Below are positions 10,399 to 18,326 of a stretch of DNA of 64,000 bases, one piece after another. The DNA comes from Microbacterium sp. SYP-A9085. GTDB taxonomy: Bacteria; Actinomycetota; Actinomycetes; Actinomycetales; Microbacteriaceae. The number at the start of each line of letters is the position of its first letter. Within the stretch, counting starts at the first letter, position 1. A program made the translations under genes and the position numbers. The DNA is taken from positions 96,659 to 160,658 of the forward strand of contig NZ_WJII01000007.1 in the NCBI RefSeq assembly GCF_009649635.1, read 5' to 3'. The notes below the pieces were generated by a model, which was not told the DNA's origin, did no database searches, and was given only the letters and a program-made list of their open reading frames with translations.

Positions 10399-10436
10399 AG
10401 GGCCGTCGGCCCGGGGTTCCCCCGGCCGACGGCCCT
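10399..10436 (+). terminator. Rho-independent terminator after ctaCDF
   Basis: A perfect 13-bp stem pairs 10399-10411 (AGGGCCGTCGGCC) with 10424-10436, around a loop that can itself pair (CGGGG/CCCC). A short TTCA tail follows. It lies 12 nt after the ctaF stop. Confidence 0.85.
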
Positions 10437-10540
10437 TTCACTGTGTGTGCGGCGTGCGGGGGCGAATCCCCGTCCCTTCGTGACGCCTCGCGCCTCCCGA
10501 TGCGACCCCACGGGACGCCCCTTTGGGGCTGGTCCGCGAG
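10437..10540. other. Gene-free stretch between terminator and repeat array
   Basis: No gene supported. Apparent reading frames here continue into the repeat array and antisense qcrB and have no start signal or family resemblance. It contains a CCCC/GGGG-rich imperfect hairpin (10507-10529) just before the repeat array. Confidence 0.5.
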
Positions 10541-10640
10541 GCATCCCCGAACTCCGCGAGGCAGCCCCGAACTCCACGAGGCAGCCCCGAACTCCACGAG
10601 GCAGCCCCCAACTCCACGAGGCAGCCCCCAAGTCGGCGAC
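10541..10640 (+). repeat. Array of five 20-bp direct repeats
   Basis: Five head-to-tail units of exactly 20 bp begin at 10541, 10561, 10581, 10601 and 10621. The consensus is GCAGCCCCGAACTCCACGAG; the first unit has GCATCCCC and CCGCGAG, the fourth and fifth have CCCCC, and the fifth decays after AAG. There is no unique spacer, so this is not CRISPR. The 20-nt period is not a multiple of three, so apparent repetitive peptides read through it are artefacts. Related units reappear at 11051-11132 beyond the IS relic. Confidence 0.9.
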
Positions 10641-10710
10641 ACTCCACATCTGACGCACAAGCGACGGGCGGAAACGAGGGCACCCAGAGCAGATTGGGGG
10701 GGGGAACTCG

Positions 10711-10806
10711 ATGGAAGATTGTGCATTGATCAGGCGGCGGGTCGCGGACGGGGTTCCGCGGCGTCAGGTCGCAAGGCAGCTCGGTATCGGACGTCGCCGA
10801 CACTAG
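10711..10806 (+). pseudogene. IstA-like transposase, N-terminal fragment
   Basis: ATG at 10711 opens 31 codons with an N-terminal helix-turn-helix: MEDCALIRRR, then VADGVPRRQVARQLGIGR. This resembles the start of IS21 transposases, with the usual acidic-aromatic opening, R-rich helix and a QVARQLGI-GR recognition helix. The frame stops at TAG 10804-10806 where an intact protein would continue for several hundred residues. Assignment rests on motif memory, not a search. Confidence 0.6.
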
Positions 10807-10809
10807 CCG

Positions 10810-10968
10810 GTCTCCGACTGGGGCACCGTGTTCGGAGACCAGGTCGTCGTCGCCGCGATGATCCGACCGCATCGTCCACCACGCCGAGGTCATCACCCTC
10901 AAAGGCGCCTTGCCACGGGGCTCCGAGGCTGCCGCATCGACAGCCTCCCCAACACCGGACATCACTGA
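10810..10968 (+). pseudogene. IstB-like ATPase, C-terminal fragment with two frameshifts
   Basis: The frame from 10810 reads VSDWGTVFGDQVVVAAMI. An extra C near 10863 then shifts frame to give DRIVHHAEVITLKGA, and after ~10905 a second shift gives LRGCRIDSLPN before TGA at 10966-10968. In order these match the end of IS21 IstB proteins (W-G-VFGD, V-AAMIDR-VHHAEVI-LKG, and an R-IDSLP tail). Three frames are needed, so it is not functional. Confidence 0.65.
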
Positions 10969-11050
10969 GCCCGCTGACTAGGCTCCGGACGACCGACAAC
11001 GGTCGTTTCCCCGCATCCGGGGTTCGCTGTCCCATAGCACCGTCCTCGGG

Positions 11051-11132
11051 GCAGCTCCGAACTCCGCGAAGCAGCCCCGAACCCGGGGATGCCTCGCGTA
11101 GTTGGGGGATGCCTCGCGTACTTGGGGGATGC
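11051..11132. repeat. Second cluster of the 20-bp repeats, switching orientation
   Basis: Two units in the same orientation as the first array (11051-11070 and, partial, from 11071) meet a GAACCCGGGG junction, after which units run inverted: 11093-11112 and 11113-11132 read CTCGCGTA(G/C)TTGGGGGATGC, the reverse complement of GCATCCCCCAA(C/G)TACGCGAG. The 20-bp period is kept. Together with the array at 10541-10640 these bracket the IS21 relic. Confidence 0.85.
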
Positions 11133-11144
11133 CTCGGCGAAAGC

Positions 11145-11178
11145 GTGAGGGCCCCGTCGCGCGCGACGGGGCCCTCAC
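11145..11178 (-). terminator. Perfect 34-bp palindrome downstream of qcrB
   Basis: GTGAGGGCCCCGTCGCG is followed directly by its exact reverse complement, giving a 15-17 bp stem. It lies 20 nt beyond the qcrB stop; read on the minus strand it is followed by GCTTTCGCC, a weak T-tract. It probably ends ctaE-qcrCAB transcription and, being symmetric, could also stop readthrough from the other side. Confidence 0.8.
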
Positions 11179-11198
11179 GGGTACACGGGGGAGAGTGG

Positions 11199-13007
11199 CT
11201 AGTCCCGCTTGCCCTTCTCGTGGTCCTCCTCGGCGAGCACCGAGGTCGGGCGCACCGGGATCTCGCCGGTCCGGGTGTCCTCGCCCTCGGGGCGCAGCGG
11301 CGCCTCCGGGTGCCCGGCCCGTGTGTGCGCACCCTGGATCTCGGCGTCCTCCACCGTGCGCATCTCCTCGAGCGCGTGGTGCTGGTGCGCCACGGCGGCA
11401 TCGAGCTCGGCCTGCGTGACGGGCGTGAGCCGGTCCTCGAAGAACCAGCGCGACATCCCGGCCCGCACGTTCTGCCAGAAGCCGATCCGGCCCCGGGTGT
11501 TGGGACGCACCACGAGCGGCTCGTACGTCTCGTAGTCGACGAGCCTGAACCGATCGAAGTGGTCGACGGGGCGGTGCACCTCCATGAACTCGCCACCGGG
11601 CAGGCGCACGATCCGTCCGGACTCGTAGCCGTGCAGCACTATCTCGCGATCCTTCTTCTGCAGCGCTATGGCGATCCGCTTCGCGACGAAGTAGCCGATG
11701 ATCGGGCCGAGGATCAGCATCGCCTGCAGCGTGTGGATCACGCCCTCCATCGTCAGCTGGAAGTGCGTGGCGATGAGGTCCGAGGATGCCGCGGCCCACA
11801 GCACCGCGTAGAACACCACGCCGGCCACGCCGATCGCGGTGCGGGTCGCCGCGTGCCGCGGACGCTGCGCGATGTGGTGCTCGCGCTTGTCACCGGTGAT
11901 CCACGCCTCGATGAAGGGGTAGATCATGACCAGCACGATGAACAGACCCAGCACCAGCACCGGAAGGATGATGTTGAACGACCAGGTGCGGTCGAGCAGC
12001 ACGAACTCCAGGTGCGGGGGCACGAGGCGCAGCGCGCCGTCGGCGAATCCGATGTACCAGTCCGGCTGGGTGCCCGCGGACACCGGGGACGGGTCGTACG
12101 GACCGTAGTTCCAGATCGGGTTGATCGTGAACAGCGACGCTATCAGCACGATGATGCCGAAGACGATGAAGAAGAACCCGCCCATCTTCGACATGTACAC
12201 CGGCATCATCGGGTAGCCCACGACGTTGCTGTTGGTGCGTGCGGGGCCCGCGAACTGCGTGTGCTTGTTGATCACCATCAGCATGAGGTGCAGCACGAGC
12301 AGTCCGACGAGGATCGCCGGCAGCAGCAGGATGTGCAGCGTGTACAGGCGGCCGACGATCTGGTCCCCGGGGAACTCTCCGCCGAACATCAGGAACGACG
12401 TCCATGTGCCGATCAGGGGGAGGCCCTTGATCATGCCGTCGATGATGCGCAGGCCGTTGCCGGAGAGCAGGTCGTCCGGCAGCGAGTAGCCGGTGAAGCC
12501 CTCGGCCATCGCGAGGATGAACAGGATGAAGCCGATCACCCAGTTCAGCTCACGCGGCTTGCGGAACGCGCCGGTGAAGAAGATGCGCAGCATGTGCACG
12601 CCGATGCCGGCCACGAACACGAGCGCCGCCCAGTGGTGGATCTGACGCACGAGCAGGCCGCCGCGGATGTCGAACGACAGGCGCAGGGTCGAGTCCAGCG
12701 CCGCGGACATCTCCACGCCCCGCATCGGCAGGAACGCGCCGGCGTAGTGCGTGGGCGTCATCGACGCCTGGAAGAAGAACGTCAGGAACGTGCCGGACAG
12801 CAGCACGACGACGAAGCTCCACAGCGCTATCTCGCCGAGCATGAACGACCAGTGGTCGGGGAAGATCTTCCGTCCCAGCTCCTTGACGAAGCCCGACAGG
12901 CTGGTGCGCTCATCGATGTAGTTCGATGCCCAGCCGACGAAGCGACCGCCGAGGGGCTTCTCCTTCGACTCCTCCTGGAAGCGGGAGGTGGTGGTTGCGG
13001 TACTCAA
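11199..13007 (-). CDS. qcrB: Cytochrome bc1 complex cytochrome b subunit
   Basis: Quinol-oxidising subunit with haems bL and bH. The 602 residues begin at TTG (13007-13005), whose TG overlaps the TGA of qcrA. Translation would start (M)STATTTSRFQEESKEK; the open frame further upstream is antisense to qcrA's frame and has no signal. About eight transmembrane helices are visible. Haem ligands lie in RQIHHWAALVFVAGIGVHM and in LHILLLPAILVGLLVLHLML. The long hydrophilic C-terminal extension (~110 residues) is typical of actinobacterial QcrB. It partners QcrA, QcrC and the aa3 oxidase. Confidence 0.95.
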   Translation of the reverse strand: MSTATTTSRFQEESKEKPLGGRFVGWASNYIDERTSLSGFVKELGRKIFPDHWSFMLGEIALWSFVVVLLSGTFLTFFFQASMTPTHYAGAFLPMRGVEMSAALDSTLRLSFDIRGGLLVRQIHHWAALVFVAGIGVHMLRIFFTGAFRKPRELNWVIGFILFILAMAEGFTGYSLPDDLLSGNGLRIIDGMIKGLPLIGTWTSFLMFGGEFPGDQIVGRLYTLHILLLPAILVGLLVLHLMLMVINKHTQFAGPARTNSNVVGYPMMPVYMSKMGGFFFIVFGIIVLIASLFTINPIWNYGPYDPSPVSAGTQPDWYIGFADGALRLVPPHLEFVLLDRTWSFNIILPVLVLGLFIVLVMIYPFIEAWITGDKREHHIAQRPRHAATRTAIGVAGVVFYAVLWAAASSDLIATHFQLTMEGVIHTLQAMLILGPIIGYFVAKRIAIALQKKDREIVLHGYESGRIVRLPGGEFMEVHRPVDHFDRFRLVDYETYEPLVVRPNTRGRIGFWQNVRAGMSRWFFEDRLTPVTQAELDAAVAHQHHALEEMRTVEDAEIQGAHTRAGHPEAPLRPEGEDTRTGEIPVRPTSVLAEEDHEKGKRD

Positions 13008-14083
13008 TGGCGCTCCCAGAAGCTCGGGCCGACTGGTTCGTGGAAGTCGCTCTTGGCGACGATGTAGCCTTCGCTGTCGACCTCGATCGGCAGCTGCGGC
13101 AGCGGCCGCGCGGCCGGGCCGAAGATGACGCGGGCGTTGTGCGAGACGTCGAACTGCGACTGGTGGCACGGGCACAGCAGGTGGTGCGTCTGCTGCTCGT
13201 ACAGGGCCACCGGGCACCCGACGTGCGTGCACACCTTGGAGTAGGCGACGATGCCGTCGAAGCCCCAGTCCTCACGGCCGGGCGCGGGGTGCAGCTCGTC
13301 GACGGGAAGGCGCATCAGCAGGACGATGGCCTTCGCCTTCTCCTCGAGGTAGCCCTGCCCGTGGTCGAGCTTGGCGAGGTCCTCGGGGATGACGTGGAAC
13401 GCGGACCCCAGCGTCACATCGGACGCCTTGATCGGCACACCGCTCGGGTCGTGCGCGAGACGGCTGCCCTTCTTCCACATCGTGTGGTTGAGCAGGTACA
13501 CCGGGTCGCCGGCATGCGGATCGGCGGCCGAGTCGTGCGGCGCGAGCCCGCGGAACAGCGTGATGCCGGGGATGATCGACGCCACGAGCGCGGCGAACAG
13601 CGAGTTGCGGATCATCACGCGGCGGCCGAAGCCGGATTCCTCGTTGGCCTCCGCGAACGCCTTGTACGACGCCTCGCGCGTCGAGTCGCGGCCGCGCGTC
13701 GCGTGCCGGGGCTCGATGAACTCCTTGTCCGACATGATCGCCTTGGACCAGTGGATGGCGCCGATCCCGATCGCCAGCAGCGCGAGTGCGATGCCCAGGC
13801 CGATGAAGAGGTTGTTGTGCCGGATGCTGGTGATCTCGCCGTTTTCGATCGGGAAGATCATGTACGCGGCCACAGCCCAGATGCTCGCCGCGACGGACAG
13901 GTAGAACAGCGTGTAGACGGTCCTCACCGCCCGCGTCATGGCGGCCGGGTCGGTGTCGGTCTCGCGCTCACGGTGCGGGGGCAGCGCGGCGTTCTGCACC
14001 GGGTCGGGGACCGCGACGGCGAGCCCGGGGGAGGGCTTCCACGAAGCCCTCTCGTGCTCGAGCGGGTCTTCCTCGTGTGCCAT
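13004..14083 (-). CDS. qcrA: Rieske iron-sulfur protein of the bc1 complex
   Basis: The 2Fe-2S subunit that takes electrons from quinol to the di-haem cytochrome. The 359-residue protein has the actinobacterial layout with three transmembrane helices (~56-75, ~90-110 and ~155-172) before the Rieske fold. Cluster ligands are Cys285/His287 in CTHVGC and Cys304/His307 in CPCHQSQFD. ATG 14083 has a GAGGAGCACC run a few nt upstream. The stop overlaps the TTG of qcrB, so the two are coupled. Cluster delivery may involve the SUF products encoded at 58-62 kb. Confidence 0.97.
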   Translation of the reverse strand: MAHEEDPLEHERASWKPSPGLAVAVPDPVQNAALPPHRERETDTDPAAMTRAVRTVYTLFYLSVAASIWAVAAYMIFPIENGEITSIRHNNLFIGLGIALALLAIGIGAIHWSKAIMSDKEFIEPRHATRGRDSTREASYKAFAEANEESGFGRRVMIRNSLFAALVASIIPGITLFRGLAPHDSAADPHAGDPVYLLNHTMWKKGSRLAHDPSGVPIKASDVTLGSAFHVIPEDLAKLDHGQGYLEEKAKAIVLLMRLPVDELHPAPGREDWGFDGIVAYSKVCTHVGCPVALYEQQTHHLLCPCHQSQFDVSHNARVIFGPAARPLPQLPIEVDSEGYIVAKSDFHEPVGPSFWERH

Positions 14084-14124
14084 GGTGCTCCTCGTGCGTG
14101 GAATTCAGTAGGGAAAGAGTGTGA

Positions 14125-14925
14125 TCAGTTGGATTTCGCGGTGATCCACACCGTGACCCCGATCAGGGATCCGATGCCGAAGATCCAGATGAACAGGCCC
14201 TCTGCGACCGGGCCGAGCGAGCCGAGCGCGAAGCCGCCGGCGGACTCGTGCTGCTGCAGGTAGAGCAGGTACGAGATGATGTCGCGCTTCTGCTCGAGGT
14301 TGAGGTTCAGGTCGCTGAACACCGGCATGTTCTGCGGGCCGGTGACCATCGCCGCGTACATGTGCAGCGCGCTGGTCTTGTCCAGTGCCGGGGCGTACTT
14401 GCCCTCGGTGAGGGCACCGCCGGCGCCCGCGACGTTGTGGCACATGGCGCAGTTGGTGCGGAAGATCTCCGCCCCGGTGGCCACGTCGCCCTTGCCGTCC
14501 AGCGTCTGCTGGTCCGGGTACGTGGGGCCGGGGGAGACGGACTGGACGTACGCCGCCATCGCGCGGATCTGGTCCTCGGTGAACTGCACCGGCTTCTGCG
14601 GCGCCTGCGGCCCCTGCATGGCCAGCGGCATCCGACCGGTCGCCACCTGGAACTCGACGGAGAGCTCGCCGACGCCGAACAGGGACGGACCGTTCGCGGT
14701 GCCCTGGAGATCCATGCCGTGACAGGTCGCGCAGTTCGCCTGGAACAGCTTCTTCCCGTCGTCGACCGTCAGCGCGGTCTTCGTCGTGGAGGTGTCGGTG
14801 GAGGCCACAGCTGCCGATGCGCCGGCGTAGATCCCGCCGGTCATCAGCAGGCCGACGCCGATCAGGACGACGGCTGCCAGGGGACTGCGGCGCCCGGAGG
14901 CGCGACGCTTGTTCTCACGTGCCAT
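14125..14925 (-). CDS. qcrC: Di-haem cytochrome c subunit of the bc1 complex
   Basis: Carries two c-type haems that connect the bc1 complex directly to CuA of the oxidase, replacing a soluble cytochrome c. The 266 residues contain an N-terminal signal anchor (~15-40), CXXCH at 65-69 (CATCHG) and at 159-163 (CAMCHN), axial methionines in GRMPL and NMPVF, and a C-terminal membrane anchor (~243-262). Located between ctaE and qcrA as in other actinobacteria. Confidence 0.97.
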   Translation of the reverse strand: MARENKRRASGRRSPLAAVVLIGVGLLMTGGIYAGASAAVASTDTSTTKTALTVDDGKKLFQANCATCHGMDLQGTANGPSLFGVGELSVEFQVATGRMPLAMQGPQAPQKPVQFTEDQIRAMAAYVQSVSPGPTYPDQQTLDGKGDVATGAEIFRTNCAMCHNVAGAGGALTEGKYAPALDKTSALHMYAAMVTGPQNMPVFSDLNLNLEQKRDIISYLLYLQQHESAGGFALGSLGPVAEGLFIWIFGIGSLIGVTVWITAKSN

Positions 14926-14946
14926 ATCAGGTGCGGCTTTCAGTTC

Positions 14947-15576
14947 TTACTTCAGGAAGTAGATGACAAGGAACAGGGCGATCCAGACGACGTCGACGAA
15001 GTGCCAGTAGTACGACACCACGATCGAGGTTGTCATCTCCTTGCGCCCGAAGTTCTTCACGGCGTAGGCGCGTCCGATCACCAGGAGGAACGCGATGAGG
15101 CCGCCCGTGACGTGCAGGGCGTGGAAGCCGGTGGTGAGGTAGAACGCCGAGGCGTACGCGTTGGCGTGGATCGACATCCCCTCGATCGTCAGCGTGGCGT
15201 ACTCCCAGACCTGCCCGGACACGAAGATAGCGCCCATCGCGAAGGTGAGGAAGAACCACTCGACCATGCCCCAGCCGAGGGGCCCGCGTTTCTTCGTGGA
15301 GTACGGCTGGAAGCGCTCCGCCGCGAACACGCCCATCTGGCACGTCACCGAGGAGAGCACGAGGATGATCGTGTTCACGGCGGCGTATGGCACGTTCAGG
15401 TGCTGAGTCATGTCCGCCCACAGATCGGGGGACGTGCTGCGCAGAGTGAAGTAGATCGCGAAAAGGCCCGCGAAGAACATCACTTCGCTGCCGAGCCAGA
15501 CGATCGTACCGACGGCGACCGGGTCTGGTCGCTTCACTGTGCGCAAAGCCTGGTTGAAAGTCGCTGGGGTCGTCAC
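14947..15576 (-). CDS. ctaE: Cytochrome c oxidase subunit III
   Basis: Five-helix subunit III of the aa3 oxidase, 209 residues from GTG at 15576. Signature stretches include [32 protein letters not shown] and [22 protein letters not shown] box 7 nt upstream of this GTG argues for a leaderless start; the ATG nine bases upstream (15585) lies inside that box and would add MGS. An even longer frame to 15630 exists but has no support. First gene of ctaE-qcrCAB, divergent from trpD. Confidence 0.93.
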   Translation of the reverse strand: MTTPATFNQALRTVKRPDPVAVGTIVWLGSEVMFFAGLFAIYFTLRSTSPDLWADMTQHLNVPYAAVNTIILVLSSVTCQMGVFAAERFQPYSTKKRGPLGWGMVEWFFLTFAMGAIFVSGQVWEYATLTIEGMSIHANAYASAFYLTTGFHALHVTGGLIAFLLVIGRAYAVKNFGRKEMTTSIVVSYYWHFVDVVWIALFLVIYFLK

Positions 15577-15804
15577 GCTCCCCATTATGGCCGATTCCGG
15601 GCCCGGATATTCGCATCGGCGTGCCTTCATCGGACGGATCTGCGACTTGAAGGAAGCCCAGCGTCCGCCGGGCTTGCGGCCAGAGTTCGCCGCGGGTGTG
15701 CTGGGCGCTTGCTGAGAATCCCCGGTGAGCCCGCGGTTGCCGGATGCCGCCGTCCGGCCTCTCCGGGAAGGGGTGGATGCCGCGCCTCGGTAGGATCTTC
15801 AGAC

Positions 15805-16866
15805 ATGGCAGATCTCACGTCCTGGCCCTCGATCCTGACGACCCTTCTGAAGGGACGCGATCTGAGCGTGTCGGAGGCGACGTGGGCCATGCGCCAGGTG
15901 ATGTCGGGGCGCGCAACGCCGTCGCAGCTGGGTGCGTTCCTGGTCGCGCTGCGCGTGAAGGGCGAGACCGTCGACGAGATCGTCGGCTTCCGCGACGCCA
16001 TCCTCGAGGCGGCGCTGCCGCTGCCCGTGGAAGCCGACGTGCTGGACATCGTCGGCACCGGCGGGGACCGCGCGGGCACCGTCAACATCTCCACGATGGC
16101 GGCCGTGGTGGCGGCGGCATCCGGTGTTCCCGTCGTCAAACACGGCAACAAGGCCGCCAGTTCGTCATCCGGGTCGTCCGACGTGCTGGCCGCGCTCGGA
16201 CTGGACCTCACCCTGGCGCCCGACAAGGTGGCGGAGACGCTGCGGCGGACGGGGATCACGTTCGCCTTCGCGTCGGCGTTCCATCCCGGGTTCCGACACG
16301 CCGGCCCCACCCGGTCGGAGCTGGGCGTGCCGACCGTCTTCAACTTCCTCGGACCGCTGTGCAACCCCGCGCGCGCGGAGGCGAACGCGGTGGGGGTCGC
16401 CCAGCTTGACCGCGTGCCGCTGATCACGGGCGTGTTCCGCACCCGCGGGGCCACGGCGCTCGTGTTCCGCGGCGATGACGGCCTGGACGAGATGACCACC
16501 ACCGGGCACAGCCGGGTGTGGGAGGTCAGCCTCGGCGACATCCACGAGCACGACATCTACCCGCCGGACCTCGGCATCCCGCTCGCCGAGCTCGAGGACC
16601 TTGTCGGCGGCGATCCGGACCACAACGCCGCCGTCGTGCGCCGCACGCTGGGCGGCGAGGCCGGCCCGGTCCGGGACATCGTGCTGCTGAACGCGGCCGC
16701 GGGGCTCGTCGCGTACCGGCTGTTCCGCGACCCCACCCAGGTGCAGCGCCCGATCCTCGACCGCCTCCGCGACGGCGTCGAGACCGCCGCGCGCACCATC
16801 GACAGCGGGGCGGCGGGCGCCAAACTCGACGAATGGGTCACGGCCACCCGGTCGTACGCCCACTGA
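15805..16866 (+). CDS. trpD: Anthranilate phosphoribosyltransferase
   Basis: Transfers phosphoribose from PRPP to anthranilate in tryptophan synthesis. The 353 residues include the PRPP-binding loop DIVGTGGDRAGTVNISTMA, the KHGNKAASSSSGSSDVLAAL region and the anthranilate-site FAFASAFHPGFRHAGPTRSE. ATG 15805 is 8 nt after TAGGAT (15791-15796) and has no Shine-Dalgarno, so it is probably leaderless. It stands apart from other trp genes, a common arrangement in Microbacteriaceae where trpD sits next to ctaE. The PHP gene follows after 7 nt. Confidence 0.97.
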   Translation: MADLTSWPSILTTLLKGRDLSVSEATWAMRQVMSGRATPSQLGAFLVALRVKGETVDEIVGFRDAILEAALPLPVEADVLDIVGTGGDRAGTVNISTMAAVVAAASGVPVVKHGNKAASSSSGSSDVLAALGLDLTLAPDKVAETLRRTGITFAFASAFHPGFRHAGPTRSELGVPTVFNFLGPLCNPARAEANAVGVAQLDRVPLITGVFRTRGATALVFRGDDGLDEMTTTGHSRVWEVSLGDIHEHDIYPPDLGIPLAELEDLVGGDPDHNAAVVRRTLGGEAGPVRDIVLLNAAAGLVAYRLFRDPTQVQRPILDRLRDGVETAARTIDSGAAGAKLDEWVTATRSYAH

Positions 16867-16873
16867 GGACGCC

Positions 16874-17875
16874 ATGGACCCCCGCGCGGCACTCGAGGAG
16901 ATCGCGTACCTGCTCGAGCGCGAACGCGCGTCGCGCTTCAAGTCGCAGGCGTTCCGCCGCGCGGCCGCGGCCATCGAAGGGCTCGACGACGCGACGCTGA
17001 ACGATCCCGCGCTGCGGCGACGGCCCGGGGTCGGCGATTCGACGTTCGCGGTGATCCGCGAGGCGCTGGCCGGGGATGTCCCGGGCTATCTCGCGGAGCT
17101 GCGGGAGCGTGCCGGGGTCACGGGGGAGTCGGCGCTGCGGCGCATGCTGCGCGGCGATCTGCACGCGCACAGCGACTGGTCGGATGGGCTCACCCCGATC
17201 GAGTCGATGGCGGAGGCCGCCCGCGCCCTGGGGCACGAGTACCTCGCGCTCACCGACCACTCTCCGCGGCTGCGTGTGGCGAACGGGCTTTCCGCGCAGC
17301 GGCTGCGCGCCCAGCTGGACGTGGTCGCCGGCCTGAACGCCGCGGCCGCGGCGGGCTTCACGCTTCTGAGCGGCATCGAGGTCGACATCCTCGAGGACGG
17401 GGCGCTGGACCAGGAGCCGGAGCTGCTGGACGCGCTCGATGTGGTCGTGGCATCCGCGCATTCGAAGCTGCGCATGGAGCACGCCCCGATGACCCGGCGG
17501 CTCGTGGCTGCGGCATCCCACCCCCATGTCGACGTGCTCGGGCACGTGACCGGCCGGCTCGTGGAAGGGTCGCGCGGGACGCGCCCGCCGTCCGAGTTCG
17601 ACGCTCGGGCGGTGTTCGAGGCGTGTGCGGCGCACGGCGTCGCAGTGGAGATCAATTCGCGCCCGGAGCGGCAGGACCCGCCGGACGAGCTGATCGCTAC
17701 GGCCCTCGAGCTCGGCTGCCTCTTCTCGATCGACTCCGACGCGCACGCGCCGGGCCAGCTGTCGCTGCTGGACCACGGTGCGGCGCGCGCGGAGGCTGCC
17801 GGCATCCCCGCGGACCGGATCGTCACGACGTGGCCGCTGGACCGGCTGCGGGAATGGACGGCGCGCCCCCGCTGA
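16874..17875 (+). CDS. PHP-domain protein with PolX-like helix-hairpin-helix N-terminus
   Basis: The 333 residues start with ~85 residues like the N-terminal part of family X DNA polymerases (a helical segment with KSQAFRRAAAAIEGL, then a hairpin motif RRPGVGDSTFAVIREAL). A PHP metallo-hydrolase domain follows, with DLHAHSDWSDG, ALTDHSPRL, GIEVDIL, ASAHSKLR, EINSRPER and IDSDAHAPG, covering the expected His/Asp/Glu metal ligands. The polymerase palm present in full PolX is missing, so this is probably a phosphoesterase rather than a polymerase. Seven nt after trpD, probably co-transcribed. Confidence 0.85.
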   Translation: MDPRAALEEIAYLLERERASRFKSQAFRRAAAAIEGLDDATLNDPALRRRPGVGDSTFAVIREALAGDVPGYLAELRERAGVTGESALRRMLRGDLHAHSDWSDGLTPIESMAEAARALGHEYLALTDHSPRLRVANGLSAQRLRAQLDVVAGLNAAAAAGFTLLSGIEVDILEDGALDQEPELLDALDVVVASAHSKLRMEHAPMTRRLVAAASHPHVDVLGHVTGRLVEGSRGTRPPSEFDARAVFEACAAHGVAVEINSRPERQDPPDELIATALELGCLFSIDSDAHAPGQLSLLDHGAARAEAAGIPADRIVTTWPLDRLREWTARPR

Positions 17876-17897
17876 TCCGGGGTGTCGTCGAGGCCTC

Positions 17898-18206
17898 TCA
17901 GTGCTCGGGTGGGACGGGCGCGTTGGCGCGCAGCACCTCCAGGCGCTTGCGGTACTCGACCTCGTCGATATCGCCCTGCGCGTAGCGTTCTGCCAGCGTC
18001 GCCTCGGCTTGCCGGGTGGGGGTCATGCGTCCGTACGGGCCGTATCCGCTGTGCATGGCGGCGCGGCGCCAGCGGCGCCCGAAGACGGCGAACAGGATCA
18101 CGAACAGCGCGATCCAGAACAGCGGGATCAGCAGGAACCACCAGCCGAAGCCGGGGCCCCAGTATGCGGCGCCGTGGACGGCCGGGACGGCCAGTGCAGT
18201 GATCAT
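17898..18206 (-). CDS. Small membrane protein with C-terminal SHOCT domain
   Basis: 102 residues: one long hydrophobic helix (~20-43, rich in Trp/Phe/Leu), a basic stop-transfer RRWRR, and a C-terminal SHOCT motif (LAERYAQGDIDEVEYRKRLEVL), a short oligomerisation domain found in many Gram-positive membrane proteins. No enzymatic residues. Convergent with the PHP gene. An 8-bp perfect hairpin (18225-18245) lies just upstream of the start. Confidence 0.85.
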   Translation of the reverse strand: MITALAVPAVHGAAYWGPGFGWWFLLIPLFWIALFVILFAVFGRRWRRAAMHSGYGPYGRMTPTRQAEATLAERYAQGDIDEVEYRKRLEVLRANAPVPPEH

Positions 18207-18224
18207 GATGTCCCTCTCGTGTGC

Positions 18225-18245
18225 GGGTCGCGGCGATCGCGACCC
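18225..18245. terminator. Hairpin between the two-component genes and the SHOCT gene
   Basis: GGGTCGCG / CGCGACCC stem with a GCGAT loop. Position fits a terminator for the response-regulator operon, whose stop is at 18327, or a structure in the leader of the SHOCT gene. No T-tract on either strand, so termination is uncertain. Confidence 0.4.
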
Positions 18246-18326
18246 CTCGCCACCGAGTCAACGCGGCAGAGGACGTTCGCGAATCCGCCGCAGGGAGTGA
18301 TCCGGACTGCTCCAGCGGGAGTACGG

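Larger units (their letters stand above)
10711..10968 (+). mobile_element. Collapsed IS21-family relic (istA start joined to istB end)
   Basis: This 258-bp stretch holds the first 31 codons of an IstA-like transposase followed, 3 nt after its stop, by a frameshifted C-terminal piece of an IstB-like ATPase. Everything between (most of istA and most of istB, roughly 2 kb in an intact element) is missing. Possible end similarity: GGCGGAAACGA near 10668 and, inverted, a GGGAAACGA-like string near 11000-11010; I am not sure these are the terminal repeats. It lies in the island between ctaF and qcrB, flanked by the 20-bp repeat arrays. Confidence 0.65.

Noticed and set aside
10541..10640. Possible CRISPR array
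   Set aside because: The 20-bp units are contiguous with no unique spacers, and no cas genes are present. The 132-bp tandem at 56894 fails on the same grounds.
10200..13067. Long plus-strand reading frame (about 955 codons) across the repeat island and antisense to qcrB
   Set aside because: It lies antisense to a clear qcrB, has no start signal, and its repetitive part comes from the 20-bp array. High GC content creates such long open shadows.
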